Assembly (NCBI RefSeq): GCF_900187975.1 | Contig: NZ_FZPC01000037.1 | Location: forward strand, 1 to 57,830 | Length of the DNA stretch: 57,830 nt | Direction: 5' to 3' | Source of the DNA: Pseudomonas delhiensis | GTDB lineage: Bacteria; Pseudomonadota; Gammaproteobacteria; Pseudomonadales; Pseudomonadaceae | Shown here: positions 16,691 through 26,200 of the stretch, one piece after another | How positions within the stretch are numbered: the first letter of the stretch is position 1 | Layout: every line of letters starts with the position of its first letter | The notes under the pieces: generated by a model | Database searches by the model: none | What the model saw: the letters and a program-made list of their open reading frames with translations, nothing else | Told to the model about the DNA's origin: nothing | Made by a program: the position numbers and the translations under genes

Positions 16691-17392
16691 ATGTTGTCGA
16701 ACGGGCGAATGGGGGGCTTGCGGCGGCGCTTGCCGTGGCTGGCCGCCATGGTCGTGAGCGGTACCTTCGCATGGCTCCCGGGGTGGCTTGCGGCGGATTG
16801 GGACTTCACCCTGATCGCCCGCCGCGCCGAGGCGCTGTATGGCCCTCTGGGGCCCGGCCGGGCACGCATCGAGGCCTGGCAGCGCATGCTGGCCGACGAG
16901 GCGGGGGCCGACGAGCAACAGCAACTGCGGGCGGTCAACGACTTCTTCAACCGCCAGTTGCGCTTCACCGACGACCTCGGCCTGTGGCACCAGGTGGACT
17001 ACTGGGCCACGCCGGTGGAGGCCCTGTCCAAGGGGGCCGGCGATTGCGAGGACTTCGCCATCGCCAAGTACGTGAGCCTGCGCCACCTCGGCGTGCCGGC
17101 GCAGAAATTGCGCATCACCTACGTCAAGGCGCTGCGCCTGAACCAGGCGCACATGGTGCTGACCTACTACCCGCGGCCGCAAGCGGTGCCGCTGGTGCTG
17201 GACAATCTGATCGGCAGCATCCTGCCGGCCTCGCAGCGCGACGACCTGCAGCCGGTGTACGCCTTCAACGGCGAGGGGCTGTGGCTGGCCAACGCCGGCG
17301 CGGACAAGCAGGTGGGCGACAGCAAGCGGCTGTCGCGCTGGCAGGACCTGTTGCGGAAAATGGAGGCCGAGGGGTTCCCCTCGCGCGAGTAG
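16691..17392 (+). CDS. lapG: LapG, periplasmic cysteine protease
   Basis: 233 residues from ATG 16691, preferred over the in-frame ATG 16667 because AGGAAG lies 5 bases upstream. A signal peptide (LPWLAAMVVSGTFAWLPGWLAA) precedes a transglutaminase-like cysteine protease domain (BTLCP). The catalytic triad is visible: Cys in GAGDCEDFA, His in NQAHMVLTYY, Asp in VLDNLIGS. LapG cuts LapA-type adhesins behind their retention module, releasing them from the cell surface when c-di-GMP is low. It lies 10 bases before lapD, its inhibitor, and the adhesin gene downstream has a matching TAAG target. Confidence 0.95.
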   Translation: MLSNGRMGGLRRRLPWLAAMVVSGTFAWLPGWLAADWDFTLIARRAEALYGPLGPGRARIEAWQRMLADEAGADEQQQLRAVNDFFNRQLRFTDDLGLWHQVDYWATPVEALSKGAGDCEDFAIAKYVSLRHLGVPAQKLRITYVKALRLNQAHMVLTYYPRPQAVPLVLDNLIGSILPASQRDDLQPVYAFNGEGLWLANAGADKQVGDSKRLSRWQDLLRKMEAEGFPSRE

Positions 17393-17402
17393 CGGAGTCG
17401 AG

Positions 17403-19355
17403 ATGTCCCTGTTCAAACAACTCCTGATCGCCATCTGCCTGTTCCTGGTGGTGGCCTTCGGCGGCAGCTTCATGGTCGGCCTGGAAAGCTCCCGCGAGCA
17501 GTACGTCAACCAACTGCGCTCCCATGCCCAGGACGCCGCCACGGCGCTGGGGCTGTCGCTCACCCCGCACATCGACGACCCGGCGATGGTCGAGCTGATG
17601 GTCAGCTCGATCTTCGACAGCGGCTACTTCGAGCGCATCCGCGTGGTCGACCTGGCCACCGGCAAGGTGATGGTGGAGCGCCAGGGCGTGCCGGACGCCG
17701 TGGCCTCGGGCGCGCCGCAGTGGTTCGTTGCGCTGATCGGCCTGCCCGCGGCCGGCGGCGACGCCGTGGTCAGCCGCGGCTGGACCCAGGCGGCGCGGGT
17801 GGAGGTGGTGAGCCACCCGATGTTCGCCATCGCCAAGCTCTGGCAGAGCGCCCTGGGCAGCCTCGGCTGGCTGCTGCTGTGCGGGGTGGCCAGCGCGCTG
17901 CTCGGCGCCTGGCTGCTGCGCCGCCAGTTGCGCCCGCTGGACTACATGGTGGCGCAGTCCCACGCCATCGCCCGCCGCGAATTCCTCAGCCTGCCGGAAC
18001 TGCCGCGTACCCCGGAGCTGCGCCGCGTGGTGCAGGCGATGAACCAGATGGTGGAGAAGCTCAAGGCGCTGTTCCAGGAGCAGGCCGAGCGCAGCGAGCG
18101 GCTGCGCGACGAGGCCTACCAGGACAGCCTGACCGGGCTGGGCAACCGGCGCTTCTTCGACCTGCAGCTGCAGGCGCGGCTGAGCGCCGAGGACCAGGTC
18201 AGCAGCGGCTACCTGCTGTTGCTGCGGGTGCTCGACCTCGCCGGGCTCAACCAGCGCCTGGGCGGCCAGCGCACCGACGCCCTGCTCAAGGCGGTGGCCG
18301 AGCAGCTGCAGCGCGCCAGCCAGGGCCTGGGCGCCGGGCGCACCCTGGCACGCACCCGCGGCGGCGAGTTCGCCCTGCTGGCTCCGGGGCTGCTGGAAGA
18401 GGAGGCCGAGCAACTGGCCACGCGCCTGGAAGGCATGCTCGCCAGCCTGGCCAGCACCGGCGCCAGCGACCAGCCGCGGGTCGCGGCCATCGGCCTGGTG
18501 CCGTTCCACCCCGGCGAGGCGCCGGCGAGCCTGATGCAGGGCGTCGACCAGGCCCTGGCCCAGGCCGAGCGCCAGCAGCACTGCGCCTGGGCGCGGCTGG
18601 ACGGCGAGCCGACGCCGCTGGCCGATGCGCGCCACAGCTGGCACCAACTGCTGGAGCGGGCGCTGCGCGATAAGCGCTTCGAGCTGTACTTCCAGCCGGT
18701 GGTGGCTTGCGAGGACGCTGAGCTGGTGCTGCACCACAAGGTGCTCTCGCGCCTGCCGGACGGGCAGGGCGGCAGCCTGGCGGCGGGGCGTTTCCTGCCC
18801 TGGCTGGAGCGCTTCGGCTGGTCGGCGCAGCTGGACCTGCTGATGCTCGACCTGACCCTGGCGCACCTGGCCGGCCACGACCAGGTGCTGGCGCTGAATC
18901 TCTCGGGCGCGCTGCTGCGCGACGAACGCGCCCTGGCCCGGGCCTTCGAACGCCTGCGCCAGCACCCGCAGTACGGCGGCCGCCTGGTGCTGGAGCTGGA
19001 AGAAGACCAACTGCCCGACCAGGCCGCCCTGGAGGCGCTGACCCGGCGCCTGCGCGAGCTGGGCTACGGCCTGGCGCTGCAGCACTTCGGCGGCCGCTTC
19101 AGCATGATCGGCAACCTGGCGCGCCTGGGCCTGGCCTACCTGAAGATCGACGGCAGCCACATCCGCGCCATCGACGTGGAGAACGACAAGCGGCTGTTCA
19201 TCGAGGCCATGCAGCACGCGGCGCACAGCATCGACCTGCCGCTGATCGCCGAGCGCGTCGAGACCGAGGCGGAGTTCCGCGTGCTGCGGGGGATGGGCAT
19301 CCAGGGCGTGCAGGGGCAGCTGTTCGGCGCGCCGAGGCCGTGGGGGAAGGGGTGA
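17403..19355 (+). CDS. lapD: LapD, c-di-GMP receptor controlling LapG
   Basis: A 650-residue inner-membrane protein: helix at 5-25, periplasmic domain to about 155 (LapD_MoxY_N type), second helix near 155-175, HAMP, then GGDEF and EAL domains. The GGDEF site reads RGGEF and the EAL motif reads KVL, so both enzymatic sites are degenerate, as in known LapD. The periplasmic part has GWTQ (Trp127), the GWxQ motif through which LapD captures LapG. When c-di-GMP binds the EAL domain, LapD holds LapG and the adhesin stays on the surface. GGAGTCGAG provides the ribosome site. It is cotranscribed with lapG. Confidence 0.96.
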   Translation: MSLFKQLLIAICLFLVVAFGGSFMVGLESSREQYVNQLRSHAQDAATALGLSLTPHIDDPAMVELMVSSIFDSGYFERIRVVDLATGKVMVERQGVPDAVASGAPQWFVALIGLPAAGGDAVVSRGWTQAARVEVVSHPMFAIAKLWQSALGSLGWLLLCGVASALLGAWLLRRQLRPLDYMVAQSHAIARREFLSLPELPRTPELRRVVQAMNQMVEKLKALFQEQAERSERLRDEAYQDSLTGLGNRRFFDLQLQARLSAEDQVSSGYLLLLRVLDLAGLNQRLGGQRTDALLKAVAEQLQRASQGLGAGRTLARTRGGEFALLAPGLLEEEAEQLATRLEGMLASLASTGASDQPRVAAIGLVPFHPGEAPASLMQGVDQALAQAERQQHCAWARLDGEPTPLADARHSWHQLLERALRDKRFELYFQPVVACEDAELVLHHKVLSRLPDGQGGSLAAGRFLPWLERFGWSAQLDLLMLDLTLAHLAGHDQVLALNLSGALLRDERALARAFERLRQHPQYGGRLVLELEEDQLPDQAALEALTRRLRELGYGLALQHFGGRFSMIGNLARLGLAYLKIDGSHIRAIDVENDKRLFIEAMQHAAHSIDLPLIAERVETEAEFRVLRGMGIQGVQGQLFGAPRPWGKG

Positions 19356-19429
19356 GCCCGGTGTTATGGCCGGCGGCGGATAAGCGCGAACGGTTATGCG
19401 CCCTACGCGTACGTGTTTCCCGGCAACCT

Positions 19430-19550
19430 GTAGGAGCGGATCTTATCCGCGATTTCGCCGGCAAGGCCGGCGCCCATGCCATCCGATGACATAGGCGTTG
19501 GGCTCAAGAGCGCCCTCACCCCGACCCTCTCCCGCAAGCGGGAGAGGGGG
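19430..19550. repeat. REP-like palindromes after lapD
   Basis: The gap 19356-19869 has no gene. It starts with a GTAGGAGCGG...TTATCCGCGATTTCGCCGGC element at 19430-19473, followed by a hairpin (CCCTCTCCCGC at 19525-19535 pairing with GCGGGAGAGGG at 19538-19548). Such elements are common between Pseudomonas genes and may stabilise or end transcripts. The rest of the gap holds the inverted repeat described separately. Confidence 0.7.
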
Positions 19551-19675
19551 CTGTCCTCTGCGGGAGGAAAGGCCGGCGTCATCCTCACACCTCCGTCATT
19601 CCCGCGACCGTCCGGCGCGATGCGGAACCACGAGGCTCTCGGGTTCCCCGTAGGGCGGACAAGGTCTCCACCCCA

Positions 19676-19861
19676 CCACCGCTGTCCCACCTGTAGGAGC
19701 GCGCCCTGCGCGCGATTCGCGGGCAGGGCCCGCTCCTACAATGGGGCGAGATGGGAGACGCGAATTTTGATCCAGTCACTCCCGCGAACGACGGAGCCCA
19801 GAAGACAGTTGCTCCTACGGTTCCAGGACACACCGTCGTAGGAGCGGACTCCGTCCGCGAT
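19676..19861 (+). repeat. inverted repeat, left copy, flanking lapA-lapEBC
   Basis: About 186 bases that recur, reverse-complemented, at 38248-38430. The two copies differ at only a handful of positions over most of their length, with a less similar stretch near 19825-19838. Each contains a smaller GTAGGAGCGC...GCTCCTAC palindrome. Together they enclose the small minus-strand gene, lapA and lapEBC. Confidence 0.85.
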
Positions 19862-19869
19862 TTCGCGCG

Positions 19870-20202
19870 TCAGATCAACCCGCCATCCTCGTCCTCGTCG
19901 ATCAGCCGGTGCAGGCCGCCCAGCGCCTCGCGTGCCTGGGTGCGGCTGAGCAGCTTGGAGCGCGCTGCCTCGGGCAGGTCGGTGATGCGGATGACGCCCT
20001 TGGCCATCAGCACCGAGATCAGGTCCTCCAGCACCCGGATCATCTCCAGGTCGCTGCGCTGCAACTGGTGCAGGCTGGATTCGGCCTCGCGCCAGGCGCG
20101 CACTTCCTCGTCGCCGTCGGCCAGGCTGCCGCTCATGCCGGCGAAGGCGGCGCTCTCGACGCGTATCAGCCGGCCTTCGGCATCACGCTGGATGTAAGGC
20201 AT
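19870..20202 (-). CDS. conserved small protein downstream of lapA
   Basis: A 110-residue protein beginning MPYIQRDAEGRLIRVESAAF, with a central SDLEMIRVLEDLISVLMAKG and AREALGGLHRLI near the end. Very similar proteins occur beside lap adhesin genes in other pseudomonads and are often misnamed 'tryptophan synthase subunit beta-like'. No enzyme motif, signal peptide or membrane helix is seen; it is probably a small, helical, acidic cytoplasmic protein. It lies 62 bases after the adhesin stop on the same strand and may share its transcript. Function unknown. Confidence 0.8.
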   Translation of the reverse strand: MPYIQRDAEGRLIRVESAAFAGMSGSLADGDEEVRAWREAESSLHQLQRSDLEMIRVLEDLISVLMAKGVIRITDLPEAARSKLLSRTQAREALGGLHRLIDEDEDGGLI

Positions 20203-20264
20203 CGCCTCGTCTCCATCAGGGGGTGGGGTACGCGGCGGAGCCGGAGGGGCGCCGCCGCGCGGGC

Positions 20265-23200
20265 TCAGTGGTGCTCGGTCTTCACCAGCGGGTCGGCGCC
20301 GGCCACCAGCGACTTGACGATGTCCGCCGAGGTATTGCCGTAGGTCTTGAGGTCGACGCCGGTGAGCTTGATGGTCACGTCGGTCGAGCTGTTCACCTGG
20401 CCGGTGGTGCTGATCTGCAGGGTCGAGGTCGCCGTGTCCACCTTCAGGTAGCTGAGGATGTCGTTGTGCGCGGCATCCGGCAGCAGGTCTACCAGGTCTA
20501 TGCGGTCGACGGGCTTGAAGTCGGTGATGGTGTCGTTGCCGGTGTCGCCTGCGCGCCAGATGAAGGTGTCGGCGCCGTCGCCGCCGGTCAGGGTGTCGTT
20601 GCCCTTGCCGCCGACCAGCAGGTCGTTGTCTTTGCCACCGTCGAGGGTGTCGTTGCCCAGGCCGCCGTACAGGGTGTCGTTGCCATCGCCGCCATTGAGG
20701 ATGCTGTTGCCCGCGCCACCGTAGAGGATGTCGTGGCCGCCGCCGCCGTTGAGGGTATCGGTGGTGCTATTGCCGCTGTTGGTGCCGTAGCCGTGCAGCA
20801 GGTCGTTGCCGCTGCTGTTGGTCGAGGCCACTGTGATGCTCAGCGTTTGCGTGGCGCTGGCCGTGCTGCCGTCGGACTCGGTGGCGATGGCGGTGACGCC
20901 CAGGGTCAGGGTGCCGTTGTAGCCGCTGGCCGGCAGCAGCTGCAGGTCGTGCAGCTGCGCCTGGGTGAAGCTCCAGCTGCCGTCGGCGTTGTGGGTACCG
21001 CTGGTGAAGGTGGCGTCGCTGGGCACGCCGGTGATCTTCACCGAGAGGCTTTCCGAGCCGTCGGTGTCGCTCAGGGCCGCGTTGATGCCGACGTCGATCG
21101 GCGCGCCGTAGGTCTTGCCGCCCAGGGTGAAGGTGGGGGCATCGAGTGTCAGTGTGGAGTCCTTGTTGGTATCGCGGCCGTTGAGCACCAGCCAGTCGAA
21201 GTGGTAGTCGCCGCTGCTGGTGGCGGCGTAGCTCAGTACGCCATTGCCGTTGACGCCGGCGCCAAGCTGCTCGGAGGAGGTCACCTGGATCAACTGGCGG
21301 ACGCCGTTGGGGCCCGTGACCACCAGCGCCACTATGTCGTTGTAGCCGTTGTTGATCTCGCTGACGACGTTCTCGCCATTGGTGAAGGTCCAGGCGAAGT
21401 TGACCTGGGTGCCGGCCTTGAGCGTGTAGTCCGAGCTGGTCAGCGAGCCGTCGATGACGTCGACGTTGCCCGAGTCGCTGGTCGTGGTACCGGCCGGCGG
21501 ATCGATGCCATCCAGGGCCCCGGAGCTCAGGCCGGCCTCGGTCTCCAGGTTGGCCTGGGTGATTTCCTGGGTGGTGCTGATGCTGGTTGCGCCGGGGTTG
21601 AGGGCGAAGATGCTGCCGCTGTTGAGCAGCGGCACGTCGGCCACCGGCGTGACGCTGACCGCCACAGTCGAGCTGGCGGTGCCGCCGTGGCCATCGCTGA
21701 TGGTGTAGCTGATGGTGTCGCTGCCGCTGAAGTTGGCCTTGGGCGTGTAGGTCAGGGTGCCATCGGCGTTGACCGTCACGCTGCCGTTGCTGGCGGAGGC
21801 ACTGGTGACGCTCAGGGTGTCGCCGTCGACGTCGCTGTCGTTGGCCAGCACGTTGAGGGTGACGGGCTTGTCTTCCTGGGTCGAGGCGCTGTCGGCCTTG
21901 GCCACCGGCGCATCGTTCACCGCGTTGATGCCGACGGTCACGGTGGCGGTGGAGGTACCACCGTGGCCGTCGCTGACGGTGTAGGTGAAGCTGCCGGTGC
22001 CGTTGGCGTCCTTGGCCGGCGTGAAGACGACGTTGCCGTTCTCCAGCTTCACCGTGCCGTTGACCGCGCCCTGCACGCTGAGGATGGACAGGCTGTCACC
22101 GTCGACGTCGCTGTCGTTGCCCAGCAGGGTATTGGCGGCGATGGTCAGGGCGGTGTCCTCGTTGGTCACCAGTTCGGCCAGCGGGTGGCTCAGGCTGCTG
22201 CCGCCGAGCACGCTGTAGCTGCCGCCAGCGGGGGCCAGCTCGACCTTCAACTGGGCGTTGCCGCCCTGGTCCCAGTAGAGGATCTCGATCTGGTGGTTGC
22301 CGCCCTGGGCGATGGTGAAGCTGTCCGACACGCGGGCCGTCGGGCTCTGGTTGGCGTCGTACTTGAACACCTCCACGCCGTCGATGCGGATGCTGAAGCC
22401 GTCGTCCGCCGTCACCCTGAACGTGTAGTTGCCGGCGGCGAGGTTGACCAGCCCGGTGAGCTGGACGATGGCGTCGCTGGTGTTGGCCGGGTCGGTGTTG
22501 AGCGATGCGGCGTCGCTGCCGAGGAACTTCTGCAGCTGCTTGTCGCCGCCCAGGTCGGTGCTCACGCCGTTGCCGTAGTTGAGCGCAGTGGCGGTGAAGG
22601 TGGCGCTGGGCGCGGTCTTGGCGATGAACGCGGTGATCATGCTCAGGCTGGTCAGGTTGTTGCCGTCGGTGCCCTCGCGGTAGCCCCAGTAGTTGCCCTG
22701 CAGGCCGCCGACCAGGTAGTGGTCGTTGACCGCCACGGGGTCGTCGTTGACCGGGGTGACGTTGACGGTGAGCTTGTTCGGCGTGCTGTCGAAGGCGCCG
22801 TTGCTGTCCTTCACCGAGAAGGTGAAGCTGGCGTAGTTGTCGCCGTTGGCGTTGGCCGCCGGGGTGTACGCCAGCTTGCCCAGGTCGGCCGCGGCTATCA
22901 CCTGGCCGGCGCTGACCGCCACGCCATTGAGGGTCAGCTTGCCGGCGCCGGGCAGGCTGTCGATGCGCACGGCGCCGAGGGCGTCGTTGTGGTCGACATC
23001 CTGGAAGCCGAAGTCGGCGGCACTGAAGCTGCGGCTGCTGTCCTCGTCCAGGGTGATGGCGGCGTCGGTGCCGGTGGGCGCGTCGTTGGCGCCGGTCACG
23101 GTGATGGTCACGGTGGCCGGGGCGCTGGTGGCGCCTTCGGTATCCTTGGCGGTGTAGGTGAAACTGACCTGGCGGCTTTCGCTCGGGGCCAGGCTGTCGA

Positions 23201-26200
23201 AGTCGCTGCCCGGGTTGAACACGTAGCTGCCGTCGGCGTTGAAGGTCAGGTGGCCGTTGCCGGCGCCGGGCCCGCTGACCAGGGTGTAGCCGTTGGGGTT
23301 GACCGTGCTGTCGACGTCGCTGGCGGCCGGTACATGGTCGCTGAGCACGCTGTTCTCGCCGGTGGTCTTGCTGTCGTTGGCGGCGACCGGGGCGTCGTTC
23401 ACCGGGGTGACGGTGAGGGTGACGGTGGATTCAGTGGTGCCGTTGTGGCCGTCGCTGACTACGACGGTGAAGCTGTCGCCGCCGTTGTAGTTCGCGCTCG
23501 GCGTGTAGGTGTACTGGCCGGTGCTCGGGTCGAGCACCAGGGTGCCGTGCTTCGGTTCTCCACCTGATTTCAGGGTGTAGGTGAGGGCGTCACCGTCGAC
23601 GTCGGTAGCTACGACCTGGCCGGAAACCGGGGTGTCTTCAGCGGTGGTCTTGCTGTCATCGCTGGCCATCGGGTCATCGTTCACCGAGGTGACGGTGAGG
23701 GTGACAGTGGATTCGGTGGTGCCGTTATGGCCATCGTCGATCACCACGGTGAAGCTATCCTGCCCGTGGTAGTTCGCGTTCGGCGTATAGGTGTAGCTGC
23801 CTGTCGCAGGATCCAGGACCAGGGTGCCGTGTGCCGGCTCACCGCCGGATTTGACGGTGTAACTCAGGATGTCTCCGTCGACATCGCTAGCCACGACCTG
23901 GCCGGAGACCGGGGTGTCTTCGGCGGTGGTCTTGCTGTCGTCGCTGGTCACCGGGTCATCGTTCACCGAGGTGACGGTGAGGGTGACGGTGGATTCGGTG
24001 GTGCCGTTGTGGCCGTCATCGATCACCACGGTGAAGCTGTCCGGACCGTGGTAGTTCAGGTTCGGGGTATAGGTGTAGCTGCCGGTCGCGGTATCCAGCA
24101 CCAGGGTGCCGTGTGCCGGTTCACCGCCCGACTTCAGGGTGTAGGTGAGGGCGTCACCGTCGACGTCGGTAGCTACGACCTGGCCGGAAACCGGGGTGTC
24201 TTCAGCGGTGGTCTTGCTGTCATCGCTGGTTACCGGGACATCGTTCACCGAGGTGACGGTGAGGGTGACGGTGGATTCGGTGGTGCCGTTGTGGCCGTCA
24301 TCGATCACCACGGTGAAGCTGTCCGGACCGTGGTAGTTCAGGTTCGGGGTATAGGTGTAGCTGCCGGTCGCGGTATCCAGCACCAGGGTGCCGTGTGCCG
24401 TTTCACCGCCCGACTTCAGGGTGTAGGTGAGGGCGTCACCGTCGACGTCGGTAGCTACGACCTGGCCGGAAACCGGGGTGTCTTCAGCGGTGGTCTTGCT
24501 GTCATCGCTGGTCACCGGATCATCGTTCACTGAGGTGACGGTGAGGGTGACGGTGGATTCGGTGGTGCCGTTGTGGCCGTCGCTGACTACGACGGTGAAG
24601 CTGTCCGGGCCGTGGTAGTTCGCGCTCGGCGTATAGGTGTAGCTGCCGGTCGCAGGATCCAGCACCAGGGTGCCGTGGGCTGGCTCACCGCCGGATTTGA
24701 CGGTGTAGCTCAGGATGTCTCCATCGACATCGGTGGCCACGACCTGGCCGGAAACCGGAGTGTCCTCGGCGGTGGTCTTGCTGTCATCGCTGGTCACCGG
24801 GTCATCGTTCACCGAGGTAATGGTGAGGGTGACGGTGGACTCGGTGGTGCCGTTATGGCCGTCATCGATCACCACGGTGAAGCTGTCCGGCCCGTGGTAG
24901 TTCAGGTTCGGGGTATAGGTGTAGCTGCCTGTCGCAGGATCCAGCACCAGCGTACCGTGAGCCGGCTCACCACCGGATTTCAGGGTGTAGGTGAGGGTAT
25001 CGCCATCGACATCGGTAGCTACGACCTGCCCGGAGACCGGGGTGTCTTCAGCGGTGGTCTTGCTGTCATCGCTGGTCACCGGGTCATCGTTCACTGAGGT
25101 GACGGTAAGGGTGACGGTGGATTCGGTGGTGCCGTTATGGCCGTCTTCGATCACCACGGTGAAGCTATCCGGACCGTGGTAGTTCAGGTTCGGGGTATAG
25201 GTGTAGCTGCCGGTCGCAGGATCCAGCACCAGGGTGCCGTGTGCCGGCTCACCGCCCGACTTCAGGGTGTAGGTGAGAGTGTCGCCATCGACGTCGCTGG
25301 CCACGACCTGACCGGAAACCGGCGTGTCCTCCAGCGTGGTCTTGCTGCCGTTATCGGCCAGCGGAACATCGTTCACCGAGCTCACGGTGATGTCCAGCGT
25401 CGAGCTGGAGCCGGTGTTGGTGGTGTAGGTGATCTGCGGTACGGCGCCGTGGTAGTTGGCGTCCGGGGTGAAGTTGTAGCTGCCGTCGGCGTTGATGACG
25501 AGGCTGCCGACGCCGACGATGGTGGTGCTGGTGCCGGCGGCGATGCTGCCGCTGAAGCCGGCGACGCTGTAGCTGCTCACGCTCAGCGTGTCGTCCACGT
25601 CGCTGTCGTTGTCCAGGACGTTGCCGGTCGCGCTGCCGTCATCCTCGTCCATGCTCGCGACGTTCGGGAGCAGCACCGAGGGATCGTCCACCGCGGTGAC
25701 CTCCAGGGTGAAGGTGTGCGGGGTGCTGTCGAAGGCGCCGGCGCTGTCCTGCACGCTGAAGCCGAAGCTGGCGTAGGGCGCGCCATTGCCGTTGGCGTCG
25801 GGGGTGAACAGCAGCTTGCCGAGGTCGGCGGCAGCGATCACCTGGCCCTGGGTGACGGCGACGCCGTCGAAGGTCAGGCTGCCGGCGCCCGGCAGGCTGT
25901 CGATGCGCACGGCCTGCAGGTGCTGGCCGGCATCGGCGTCGTTGAAGCCGAAGTCGGCGGCACTGAAGCTGCGGCTGCTGTCCTCGGCGATGCTGTCGGT
26001 GCGGTCGGCGCCCTGCGGCGGGGTGTTGCCGCCCACTTGCACGGTCAGGCTGCCGCTGGCGCTGCCGCCATGGCTGTCGCTGATCTCGTAGTGGATCACC
26101 ACGTTGCCGCTGACATTGTCGCCGGGCACGAAGTTCAGGGTGCCGTCGGCGTTGATGCTGACGCTGCCCTGGCTGGGGTCGGCGAGCACCGCCTTGCTGA

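Noticed and set aside
17265..19226. Minus-strand 653-codon open frame opposite lapD.
   Set aside because: Its translation is Gln/Ala/His-rich filler complementary to lapD, without a start site or recognisable domain.
23396..25375. Regular repeats considered as a CRISPR-like array.
   Set aside because: The units are 282 bases, translate as tandem protein domains in frame, and have no short-repeat/spacer pattern or cas genes.
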